Of a stretch of 64,000 bases of DNA, positions 1-10,442 are shown piece by piece. Below the pieces are notes generated by a model. That model made no database searches. It was not told where the DNA came from and saw only the letters and a program-made list of their open reading frames with translations. Source of the DNA: Lampris incognitus (taxonomy: Eukaryota; Chordata; Actinopteri; Lampriformes; Lampridae). The stretch spans positions 78,754,859-78,818,858 of the forward strand of contig NC_079211.1 in assembly GCF_029633865.1 (NCBI RefSeq), given 5' to 3'. The translations under genes were made by a program, and so were the position numbers. Within the stretch, counting starts at the first letter, position 1. Each line of letters starts with the position of its first letter.

Positions 1-602
1 AGAGTCCTGCCATGCTCTTCTTTCACCGTTGGCTCCACTCCCACTTTGACCTCCTCAAACCAAGTGTGGTGGCTGTGATGGATCAGGCACAGGCAGACCA
101 GCAGGGTCGCAGGGTTCCATTCGCCACAGAAAAAGGCTTTGCAGTTGGAGACTCTGTGCTGGTCCGTGATTATAGGCAGGGGGAGGAGAAGTGGATGTCA
201 GATGTGGTGGTGTCTCAGCAGGAGCCAGTGTCTTATATGGTTGAGGTGGGCTCTGCACTACACTGGAAATGCCACACAGACTAGATCATGTGAGCCTGTG
301 ACCAGGAAATGCTCACGCCCAGAAAGCCACCACAGCTTGTCTTATTGGGTCAAACAGCTGCTGTCCCCATGAAAGACCCAGTGACTATTCCTGCAGTGGC
401 TGGGCAAGATTCCCCCCATAAATGTCATCCAGTCACCCAAACAGAGGCAGCCAACCCAAGACCAACAGAACTATCAGTTGAGGCTGATGCTCCTCCAGGG
501 ACTGGTAGGAGGTACCCTTCATGGGTCATCAAACCCCCTGACCGCCTTACCTTTCAATGGGCCTTTGGTGAGAGGCATTCACCCCACCAGTTTAGGTCGT
601 AA
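1..602 (+). pseudogene. 3' end of a Ty3/Gypsy pol: integrase C-terminal region
   Basis: The frame from 12 to 284 reads a region rich in LLKPS, FAVGDSVLVRDYR and PVSYMVEV, the pattern of the integrase C-terminal beta-barrel (GPY/F-type) of teleost Gypsy elements. The coding continues in two other frames: 139-372 carries the next part, then 309-602 ends with an RRYPSWVIKPPDRL-like tail typical of these polyproteins. At least two frame changes and early stops show that it is dead. The 5' part lies outside the window. A purine-rich tract (645-658) and an LTR follow directly, which fits the 3' end of an element. Family assignment is by motif recognition only. Confidence 0.7.
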
Positions 603-658
603 GTCTTGTTTCTGTAGCAGGGCATAATGATCCCAAGACAGACTTGAGGTGGGGGCAG

Positions 659-958
659 TGTCGTGGAAAAGATTTATATAATTATAACCTATTGTTAAAT
701 TTTCTCTCACATTAGTCTACCCCCAGCCTCAGTCAGGTAGTGTGACATGTGCATCCCCTGTTCCGTAATGGAAGGTGGCAGTTGTATGCTTTGGGGGCGA
801 ACTTGTGATATCTATTAGAAGGTATCCAGTGTTGTTCTGTTGGAACACCTCATGTGTCATTACCCATCAGCCGTGTTTCGCGGGGACTGCAATCTGAACT
901 AGTGGGGAGGAGATGTGCTGTATTGAGCTGGCTGTTTGTTCTGGACAATGTCCCCCAG
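659..958 (+). repeat. 3' LTR (truncated) of the plus-strand Gypsy element
   Basis: The sequence GAGGTGGGGGCAG just upstream acts as a polypurine tract and is followed by TG, the usual LTR start. About 300 bp of non-coding sequence follows before the minus-strand integrase remnant begins near 960. The LTR end is not recognisable, so it is probably cut by the neighbouring element. No second LTR copy is in the window to prove the boundary. Confidence 0.5.
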
Positions 959-959
959 G

Positions 960-3766
960 CGACAGTGGCATTTTCCATTCCACCATTAGCTTGAGCCCAC
1001 TTTGGGGTTGTTTTCACGTGTGTGATTCCATGTTGAGCGCAATAGTTTCTGAACTCATCTGATTTGAACTGTGGCCCATTTTCAGACTGTCAGTCACTTT
1101 TTCAGTTGTTGTGGAGGTAAGCACAATATACTCGTAATATCCGCTGTAGTCGTCTACCACAATTGAGTGTTTTGAAGGTAAAGGTCTGAGTAGGTCTACG
1201 GCTATATCTTGCCATGGTCCATCTGGCAATGGTGTCTGCCTTAATGGTTCTGGTGTGTCCGGACGTGATGTAATTTGACACCCATGACGTGCTCTACAGT
1301 GTCTTTCTATGGCCCTATCCATGCCTGGCCACCATACTTTGTTTCTCAGACATTGCTTGGTTACTACAATCCCTACATGTCCCTCATGTGCTAGTATGAG
1401 TGCTCTCAGCCGTAACACATTTGGTAGCACTATACATGTGCGTCGTAGGATAATATAGCCAATTACACACAGTTCATTAGTTACATGTGCATATGACATA
1501 CATTTTTCAAAATGTCCAGTGTCTATAGCTTTTCTCACCTCAATCAGCTCTGGATCAGTCTGTGATGCTTCCTCCACCTCCCTTGTAGTCAGAGCTTTGG
1601 GGGTGGCATTCACAGCAACAAGTCACACATAGTCGTCTGAGCCATATGCATGCTGTTCTGTCATAGCCGTCTTCCCCAACAGACGTGACCATGAGTCAGC
1701 TATGTTCGCTTTTCCCAGCACATGGACAACTTTGAAGCCATAAGGCTGTAAACGCAAGACCCATCTTTCTGTGCGGGCACAGGGTTTGGATCGTGAGCTG
1801 TATATTGACTCCGCAGGCTTGTGATCAGTGACCAGATCGAACTGTCTGCTATACACGTATGGGTGAAGTCTTTCACAGGCCCACACCAGAGCTAGAGCCT
1901 CCCTCTCCGTTTGAGAATCTCCTTTCACAATTGTTCTATCTTCTGCTCCCATAGCAAATAGGAACCATCTCCCCCTGCTGGCGTTGTGTGAGCACGGCGC
2001 CTAGTCCCACTGGGCTTGCATCTGCAATCATCTGTGTTGGAGCATCTTTATGAAAGTTTGCTAGAGTTCCAGCTTTCACCAGTCCATCTTTGAGTGCATT
2101 GAAAGCTCTTCTTTGCTCTGGATCAAAGGTACATTTAGCGTCTTTTCTGCTTAGGCGTCTTAATGTTCTGCCAGAGTTGCAAATTGTGGAATGAATCTGC
2201 TCTGTAGCAAACAAGACCTAAAAAGCGTCTCACTTCTGAGGCCTTTTCTGGCTCTCTGGCTCCCACTGTTGTTCTAACTCCCTCTTCCGTAGGTCCAATG
2301 CCTTTGTTTGTCAGAAAAATTCCCATGAAGATCAAGCGATCCATATTGAATTCATATTTTGCGGGATTCAAGGTAAGTCGACAATCCTGCAGACATTGCA
2401 TGCCAGCGTGTAGCCGTTGGTCATGTGTCTTTTGGTCTGGTGCATGAACGATGACGTCGTCTGAAATGTTTTCAACTCCCTCTATTCCAGCTAGTGCAGG
2501 AGGCTATTTCGTCTTGATATTGGTCGCTGGCTGAAGACACTCCGAAGATCAACCGTTTGTTTCTACAGACTCCGTTGCGGGCGGCAAATGTTTTGATCTG
2601 GCGTGATGATGGTGTCAGCTCCAGTTGGAGGTGACCCCACCTAAGGTCCAGTTTGCTGAACACCATGGACCCGTTCATGCCTTGCAGGATTACATCTAGA
2701 GTAGGTATGGGGTGTCGTTCCCTGGCGTTGGCACGGTTTGCTTGACGCATATCAAGACAACGTCTAATTTCGGAGTTGCCTTTTGGCACGATTACTCCTT
2801 CATTAACCCATGGAGTAGGTCCATTCCCTGTTTCAATGATGTCCATGTCTAACAGTTCTTTTATTTTTTTCTCTACAGGTCTCCTCAGATTAAACGGGAT
2901 CCGCCTTGTGGGCTGCGCTACCGGCTGAATCTCAGGATCGATGTAAAGACGGATTTGCTTGGTTTGTATGTAGTTTTCCCGCACCCTGGAACACATCTGG
3001 GTACTGTGCCTGTAACGGCTGTTTCAGATCTACAAATGCACCGATATTTGTGCCAATACTAAATACTCGCAGCTTTACTGCTGTATCCTTCCCCAATAGT
3101 GGCTCACCATCTCCTTTGATGACAATGAACTCGGCATATTCAGGGGAATCTCCGATCTTTGTTTCACATTTGAAAGCTCCCGTTGTTGCTAACGGCTGGC
3201 TGCATGCATAAGCATAACATTTTGTCTCTGCCTCTAGGACATAGGAATGGCATTTTTTTGTGTTCTGACTTCAGTTTCCCCCGGGTTTTCTCATCGGTTA
3301 TACCGCAGGTTGCACCAGAGTCTACGAGCATCTTTAAGGTTACCCCACCCAGGCAAACATCCAGTCTTTTTTGCACTGAGTCATCACTCACCACAGAAGC
3401 ATAATCTGATTGCTTGATTCAACTCCTTTGGATAATCTGATTGCTCTTCCACATTGCTGACTATTTGTTTCCCGATATTCGTGGTCCTACATACTTTAGA
3501 GAAATGACCATACCATTACATTTATCGCACTTCTCACCTCTAGCTGGGCATTTTGGATCTTTGCCGAAGTGATCTGCATTTCCACATCTGTAACAAGGTT
3601 TTTCTGACTTACTTCTCTGTGGGTGTTGCAGTCTGTTGAATGGTGTCTTGTTGTGTTTTTGCCCTATGTGATTCACGCTTTCATTCCCTCTCTTTGCAAT
3701 CTCTTCCCCCCATGACGCTGACATCTGACGCTGACCACTGCTTTTCCCCCACATACAGAGACGCAT
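960..3766 (-). pseudogene. Degenerate Ty3/Gypsy gag-pol, minus strand
   Basis: Read on the minus strand, the domains come in the canonical order: a CCHC knuckle (CYRCGNADHFGKDPKC, about 3590-3540), an aspartic protease motif LVDSGAT (about 3320), reverse transcriptase (2996-2430), RNase H (about 2030-1650, with IADASPVGLGAVL and DHKP) and integrase (HHCC region about 1430-1290, then a core running to about 960). The RT catalytic motif appears as ISDD near 2455, in the spacer between two open frames. At least five frame breaks split the coding region, and no LTRs are visible on either side. It is a dead copy that abuts an LTR of the opposite strand at its 3' end and a SINE at its 5' end. Confidence 0.8.
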
Positions 3767-3945
3767 TCATGTGACGACACAAGCCGACTCCGCCCCCTCC
3801 CGAAGACAGCGCTGCCAATCACTGCTGCTTCATCGAGTCCGGCCATAGTCGTATCTGACGAGACCGGGGAGCGAACCCCAGTCCCCAGTGGGCAACTGCG
3901 TCGACCCAAAGCCGGTGCTTAGACCGCTACACCGCCACGGACCCC
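3715..3945 (-). mobile_element. tRNA-derived SINE-like element
   Basis: On the minus strand the head reads GTGGCGGTGTAGCGGTCTAA (A-box-like) and, about 50 bp on, GGGGTTCGCTCCCC (B-box-like), the internal RNA polymerase III promoter of a tRNA-derived SINE. The body contains GGGGCGGAGTCGGCTTGTG and then runs into the Gypsy gag remnant. It does not fold as a full tRNA by eye, so it is not called a tRNA gene. Both ends are approximate and no target-site duplication was seen. Confidence 0.5.
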
Positions 3946-4091
3946 TCTACTATGCCTTTTCAAACACTACGGCGTCGGTTGTTGTTGACACATCCTCTCC
4001 TGCCAAGGGTGGTGCTCTACACCAGCTAGCTGGGGAGAGCACCTTGCTGCTGCACCTCTCACTGCTGGAGGTTACGAGACGGAGCAGCCAG
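3946..4091. other. Unassigned stretch between SINE and minisatellite
   Basis: No gene, known repeat family or exon with good splice sites is recognised here. It would lie in cel intron 2 if that gene continues to the left of the window. Confidence 0.3.
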
Positions 4092-4106
4092 TCACACTGG
4101 TAGGTG

Positions 4107-4360
4107 GTGAGTCAGTAGCTGGGTCAGTAACTGAGTCAGTAGGTAAGTCAGTAGGCCAGTCAGTAGCTGGGTCAGTAGGTCAGTCAGTAGCTGAGTCAGT
4201 AGGTCAGTCAGTAGCTGAGTCAGTAGGCCAGTCAGTAGGTGACTCAGTAGCTGAGTCAGTAGGTCAGTCAGTAGGCCAGTCAGTAGCTGAGTCAGTAGGT
4301 CAGTCAGTAGGTCAGTCAGTAGCTGAGTCAGTAGGTCAGTCAGTAGGTCAGACAGTTGGC
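4107..4360. repeat. Minisatellite, 12/24-bp unit (GTAGCTGAGTCA-GTAGGTCAGTCA)
   Basis: About 21 copies of a 12-bp unit alternate between GTAGCTGAGTCA-like and GTAGGTCAGTCA-like forms, often as 24-bp dimers. Translation gives SVGQ/SVAE repeats on the plus strand and LLTD/LLTQ on the minus strand, with no stop in these frames; this follows from the unit and is not evidence of a gene. Confidence 0.9.
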
Positions 4361-4481
4361 CAAACAGCAGTACAGACCCAACTGACAAGTGTGCTGCCCA
4401 TTACAGAGAGGATCTACGACACCGATAACCACCGCAACATCACACTGCAGCCAGACCGGAAACTAACCATACCATATAGAA

Positions 4482-4599
<118 letters not shown>

Positions 4600-4717
4600 G
4601 AGACAGACGGGTAGACAGATGAACAAACGGAAAGACAGATGAACAGACGGGTAGACAGATGAACAGACAGGTAGACAGGTAGACAGACGGGTAGACAGAC
4701 AGGTAGACGGTTGTTAC

Positions 4718-4865
4718 CACTCCATCCTGGGTGGGGTTTGGGTTTCTCCCACCTTCCTGGGACGTCAGCAAATGGAATTCCTTTAAAAACGTCGACAGAA
4801 TGAAAAAACCCCATCCTGATGTTCTCCCCCTCCACCAGCCCCCCTTCAGTCTGCACCACCCCCAG
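4718..4865 (-). CDS. cel: Carboxyl ester lipase (bile salt-activated lipase), exon 2
   Basis: The exon reads LGVVQTEGGLVEGENIR, then VDVFKGIPFADVPGRWEKP and PHPGWS. This matches the N-terminus of the mature secreted pancreatic carboxyl ester lipase, a type-B carboxylesterase/lipase that hydrolyses cholesteryl esters, retinyl esters and acylglycerols in the gut in a bile-salt-dependent way. It has a good acceptor (CTCTCTGTAG, ending at 4866) and donor (G|GTAACA, starting at 4717). It is 148 nt long, starts in phase 0 and ends in phase 1. The frame is intact. Exon 1 lies 10.6 kb upstream. The next exon and the catalytic Ser-Asp-His exons are not in the window, so whether the gene is intact cannot be judged. 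Confidence 0.82.
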
Positions 4866-4984
4866 CTACAGAGAGACGGAGAGACAGAGGGGGGGGAGAG
4901 AGAGGGCAGGGAGAGATCGCTGTTGTCGTGTTGTAAACACCAAACAGTTCTTAGATGGCCATTGTTGCTATATTACATTCACTA

Positions 4985-7900
4985 TATTTACCATCATCAT
5001 TCCATCATTCTATCATTCCATCATTCCATCATTCCATCATTCTATCATTCCATCATTCCATCATCCCATCATTCCATCATTCTATCATTCTATCATTCTA
5101 TCATTCCATCATTCTATCATTCTATCATTCCATCATTCTATCATTCCATCATTCCATCATTCCATCATTCTATCATTCCATCATTCCATCATTCTATCAT
5201 ATCATCATTCTATCATTCCATCATTCTATCATTTCAACACTCCATAACTCCACCATTCTATCATTCCATCATTCTATCATTCCATCATTCCATCATTTTA
5301 TTATTCTATCATTCCATAATTCCATCATTCCATCATTCTATTATCCCATCAATCCATCATTCCGTCATTCCATCATTCCATAATTCCATCATTCTATCAT
5401 TCCGTCGTTCCATAATTCCATTATTCTATCATTCCGTCGTTCCATTATTCCATCATTCTGTCATTCTATCATTCTGTCATTCCACTATTCTATCATTCTG
5501 TCATTCCATCATTCCATCATTCTATCATTTCAACATTCCATAATTCCATCATTCTATTATCCCATCAATCCATCATTCTATCATTCCATAATTCCATCAT
5601 TCTATCATTCCATAATTCCATCATTCTATCATTCCATCATTCCATAATTCCATCATTATATCATTCTGTCGTTCCATAATTCCATCATTCTATCATTCTA
5701 CCATTCCATCATTCTATTATCCCATCAATCCATCATTCTATCATTCCATCATTCTACTACCCCATCAAATCATCATTCTATCATTCCATCATTCGATTAT
5801 CCCATCAAATCATCATTCTATCATTCCATCGTTCTATTATCCTATCAATCCATCATTATATATTATCTCATCAATCCATCATTCCATCATTCTATTATCC
5901 CATCAATCCATCATTCCATCATTCCATAATTCCATCATTCTATCATTCCGTCATTCCATAATTCCATCATTCCATCATTCTATTATCCCATCAATCCATC
6001 ATTCTATCATCCCATAATTCCATCATTCTATCATTCCATAATTCCATCATTCTATCATTCCATCATTCCATAATTCCATCATTCTATCATTCTGTCGTTC
6101 CATAATTCCATCATTCTATCATTCTATCATTCCATCATTCTATTATCCCATCAAATCATCATTCTATCATTCCATCATTCTATTATCCCATCAAATCATC
6201 ATTCTATCATTCCATCGTTCTATTATCCTATCAATCTATCATTATATATTATCTCATCAATCCATCATTCCATCATTCTATTATCCCATCAATCCATCAT
6301 TCCATCATTCCATAATTCCATCATTCTATCATTCCGTCGTTCCATAATTCCATCATTCTGTCATTCTATCATTCTGTCATTCCACTATTCTATCATTCTG
6401 TCATTCCATCATTCTATCATTTCAACATTCCATAATTCCATCATTTTATTATCCCATCAATCCATCATTCTATCATTCCATAATTCCATCATTCTATCAT
6501 TCCATAATTCCATCATTCTATCATTCCATCATTCCATAATTCCATCATTCTATCATTCTGTCGTTCCATAATTCCATCATTCTATCATTCTACCATTCCA
6601 TCATTCTATTATCCCATCAATCCATCATTCTATCATTCCATCATTCGATTATCCCATCAAATCATCATTCTATCATTCCATCGTTCTATTATCCTATCAA
6701 TCCATCATTATATATTATCTCATTAATCCATCATTCCATCATTCTATTATCACATCAATCCATCATTCCATCATTTCATAATTCCATCATTCTATCATTC
6801 CGTCATTCCATAATTCCATCATTCTAATATCCCATCAATCCATCATTCCATCATTCCATAATTCCATCATTCTATCATTCCATAATTCCATCATTCTATC
6901 ATTCCATCATTCCATAATTCCATCATTCTATCATTCTGTCGTTCCATAATTCCATCATTCTATCATTCTATCATTCCATCATTCTATTATCCCATCAAAT
7001 CATCATTCTATCATTCCATCATTCTATTATCCCATCAAATCATCATTCTATCATTCCATCGTTCTATTATCCTATCAATCTATCATTATATATTATCTCA
7101 TCAATCCATCATTCCATCATTCTATTATCCCATCAATCCATCATTCCATCATTCCATAATTCCATCATTCTATCATTCCGTCGTTCCATAATTCCATCAT
7201 TCTGTCATTCTATCATTCTGTCATTCCACTATTCTCTCATTCTGTCATTCCATCATTCCATCATTCTATCATTTCAACATTCCATAATTCCATCATTCTA
7301 TTATCCCATCAATCCATCATTCTATCATTCCATAATTCCATCATTCTATCATTCCATAATTCCATCATTCTATCATTCCATCATTCCATAATTCCATCAT
7401 TCTATCGTTCTTTCGTTCCATAATTCCATCATTCTATCATTCTATCATTCCATCATTCTATTATCCCATCAAATCATCATTCTATCATTCCATCATTCTA
7501 TTATCCCATCAAATCATCATTCTATCATTCCATCGTTCTATTATCCTATCAATCTATCATTATATATTATCTCATCAATCCATCATTCCATCATTCTATT
7601 ATCACATCAATCCATCATTCCATCATTCCATAATTCCATCATTCTATGATTCCGTCATTCCATAATTCCATCATTCCATCATTCTATTATCCCATCAATC
7701 CACCATTCCATCATTCCATAATTCCATCATTCTATCATTCCGTCGTTCCATAATTCCATCATTCTGTCATTCTATCATTCTGTCATTCCACTATTCTATC
7801 ATTCTGTCATTCCATCATTCCATCATTCTATCATTTCAACATTCCATAATTCCATCATTTTATTATCCCATCAATCCATCATTCTATCATTCCATAATTC

Positions 7901-8637
7901 CATCATTCTATCATTCCATAATTCCATCATTCTATCATTCCATCATTCCATAATTCCATCATTCTATCATTCTGTCGTTCCATAATTCCATCATTCTATC
8001 ATTCTACCATTCCATCATTCTATTATCCCATCAATCCATCATTCTATCATTCCATCATTCTATTACCCCATCAAATCATCATTCTATCATTCCATCATTC
8101 GATTATCCCATCAAATCATCATTCTATCATTCCATCGTTCTATTATCCTATCAATCCATCATTATATATTATCTCATCAATCCATCATTCCATCATTCTA
8201 TTATCACATCAATCCATCATTCCATCATTCCATAATTCCATCATTCTATCATTCCGTCATTCCATAATTCCATCATTCTAATATCCCATCAATCCATCAT
8301 TCCATCATTCCATAATTCCATCATTCTATCATTCCGTCGTTCCATAATTCCATCATTCTATCATTCTATCATTCTGTCATTCCACTATTCTATCATTCTG
8401 TCATTCCATCATTCTATTATCCCATCAAATCATCATTCTATCATTCCATCATTCTATTATCCCATCAAATCATCATTCTATCATTCCATCGTTCTATTAT
8501 CCTATCAATCCATCATTATATATTATCTCCTCAATCCATCATTCCATCATTCTATTATCCCATCATTCTGTCATTCTATCATTCCATCATTCTATTATCC
8601 CATCAATCCATCGTTCCATCATTCCATCATTCTAAAA
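4985..8637. repeat. 8-bp satellite array (TTCYATCA), 3.65 kb, in cel intron 1
   Basis: The array is built almost only from TTCCATCA, TTCTATCA and TTCCATAA units. Longer blocks recur inside it: a marker block containing TATATATTATCTCATCAATC is seen near 5860, 6240, 6708, 7086, 7560, 8163 and 8515, so segments of roughly 350-600 bp have been duplicated. The unit has no stop codon on the plus strand in several frames, which creates false HHSIIPSF-type open frames. Confidence 0.95.
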
Positions 8638-8648
8638 TCATCTGGTTG

Positions 8649-8751
8649 TCAGTTTAATAAGTGTGTATAAATGTGTGTAAGTTTGTACAAGTGTGTGTAC
8701 GTGTGTAAGTGTGTATGAGAGTGTGTAAGTGTGTGTAAGTGTGTATGAGAC
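8649..8751. repeat. GT-rich minisatellite, left part (split by L1)
   Basis: Units of GTGTAAGTGTGTATGAGAGT (20 bp) and shorter GTGTGTAA forms. The same array continues at 14837 on the other side of the L1 insertion, showing one array cut in two. Confidence 0.9.
8737..8751. repeat. Target-site duplication, 5' copy (AAGTGTGTATGAGAC)
   Basis: This 15-bp string immediately precedes the L1 5' end and recurs at 14836-14850 immediately after the poly(A). The array itself is repetitive, but the final GAGAC breaks its usual GAGAG pattern and is shared by both copies, which supports a true duplication. Confidence 0.75.
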
Positions 8752-8887
8752 GACTTCCGGTTATGGCGAGGGACTAGGGGGTCGCACATCTCAAGCTCTG
8801 CAGCTACCGTGTAAATTAATCCTACAATACCAATCCGAATCTTGTCTAAAGTCACGCAATACGTTTTTAAGAGTACCCAGAACTAAA

Positions 8888-9781
8888 ATGTCAGGGAAAA
8901 ACCCGAAAGAAAAGGCAAAGAGAGAAAAAGAGAAGGAGAAAAGGAAATCGCGACACGAGGAGGAGGCTGAGAAGGCTAGCGATGCCATGCAGGTTGAAAA
9001 TATGGCTAACGAAGGAGACGATCACGAGGAAGATGACGAAATGTTAGACACAGATAAGAATAGCAACCTAGATATCATGAAAGCCATACAGTCTTTGAAA
9101 AGTGGACTTTACAAGAAAATTGATGGAGTGCACGCGACAATTGCGGATGTAAAGAAACAAATACAGGAATGCACCGGCCGCATGGAACAGGCCGAGCAAC
9201 GGATTTCTGACGTGGAGGACGACGTTAAGAAGCTAACACCCCGATTTAGCACGCTGGAAAACACCGTCAAAAGCCTTACTGACAAAGTGGAGGACTTGGA
9301 ATGCAGGAGTCGGCGAAATAACGTAAGGTTGGTGGGCCTACCGGAGAAAGAAGAGGGCCAGGATGCACCTGCATTTCTGGAGAAGTGGTTGCCGGAGGCT
9401 CTGAACATGGATACGCGGGAGGGCTTGGTAGTGGAGCGGGCTCATAGAATCGGCGCTCCGGTAGACTCTCGCACGGGTCGTCCAAGGACATTGATCATGA
9501 GGTTCATGAACTTTAAGGACAGGGAGCGAGTACTAAAGGCAGCCAAAACCAAGGGACAGGTCCTTTACAAGAACACGCCGGTCCGTTTTCACATCGACCT
9601 CTCTGCTGGGGTGCACAAGATGCAGCGCGACTACGACCAGGTCCGGAAGAAGCTGAGAGACCGGGGGATCCACAAGCACAGAATCATCTTTCCAGCCCGG
9701 CTCCTGGTAACACACGACGAGAGACCCCACACCTTTCAAACCCCAGCAGAAGTGGAGCGGTTTATTCAATCCCTCGGATAA
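8888..9781 (+). CDS. L1 ORF1 protein (RNA-binding chaperone)
   Basis: The ATG at 8888 (MSGKNPKEKAKREKEKEK) is chosen because the upstream part of the open frame lies in the element's 5' leader. The 297-residue product has a highly charged basic then acidic N-terminus, a heptad-rich coiled coil (about residues 55-135, trimerisation in known L1 ORF1p), then an RRM-like region with ECRSRRNNVRLVGLPE and RPRTLIMRFMNFKDRERVL, and a C-terminal domain ending FQTPAEVERFIQSLG. This is the Transposase_22-type architecture of L1 ORF1p. It binds L1 RNA and forms the ribonucleoprotein with ORF2p. No stop or frameshift is present. Confidence 0.88.
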   Translation: MSGKNPKEKAKREKEKEKRKSRHEEEAEKASDAMQVENMANEGDDHEEDDEMLDTDKNSNLDIMKAIQSLKSGLYKKIDGVHATIADVKKQIQECTGRMEQAEQRISDVEDDVKKLTPRFSTLENTVKSLTDKVEDLECRSRRNNVRLVGLPEKEEGQDAPAFLEKWLPEALNMDTREGLVVERAHRIGAPVDSRTGRPRTLIMRFMNFKDRERVLKAAKTKGQVLYKNTPVRFHIDLSAGVHKMQRDYDQVRKKLRDRGIHKHRIIFPARLLVTHDERPHTFQTPAEVERFIQSLG

Positions 9782-10442
9782 GGACTGATGCAGTAGGCTA
9801 TTAAGCTCGCTTTATTTTATTTTATTTCCATTTACACGAAAGATGTAGCTACCTGGACAGGACGGAGTCTGGTTTATAGCTAGACTATTCAGCTTTTGTG
9901 GAAGGCACTTAACCCTGAATGAGAGACAATGTCCAAGCACCAGCTGAAATGACATGGGCACATCCAAGTAGGCCTAGGCCTAAGGGACAGAGAGAGTCAT
10001 CATCGGTTTATGCGCCTGTCGGAGGAAGGAAGGCCCAATGCATCGCGGACTCTTGTGACCAGGCTACAGACTTTTCCCTCTCCTCGTCTTCCAGTCTGCA
10101 TGCACGGGTTCCAGGTTTGTGTATGTGTTCGGGTGGTTAATATTATATATGCCTACATGTTGTTGGCGTTGAACAGTTCATTAATGATGTTATGTGTGAT
10201 TAGTATTTAGAAAAAGTAAGATAGCGAGCTAGAGTGAGAAGAAAAGAAAAGTTAGAGAAACTCGTTTTAGCGGTAGTTAAACGTGGGATGGGAGGGGATG
10301 TCCAGAGTTCATGGACTTTAGGTTCGTATGGGGTTGAGGGTGGGTTTTTGTGGTTTCATTTTATTATTTATTCTTTCATCAGTGGGTGTGGTTTGTCAAA
10401 GTACTTCTTCACTACGGTTCCTAATATAACATACCGGAATCA

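Noticed and set aside
4731..5543. HHSIIPSF-type open frame of 270 codons
   Set aside because: It translates the 8-bp satellite; its first part is the antisense of cel exon 2.
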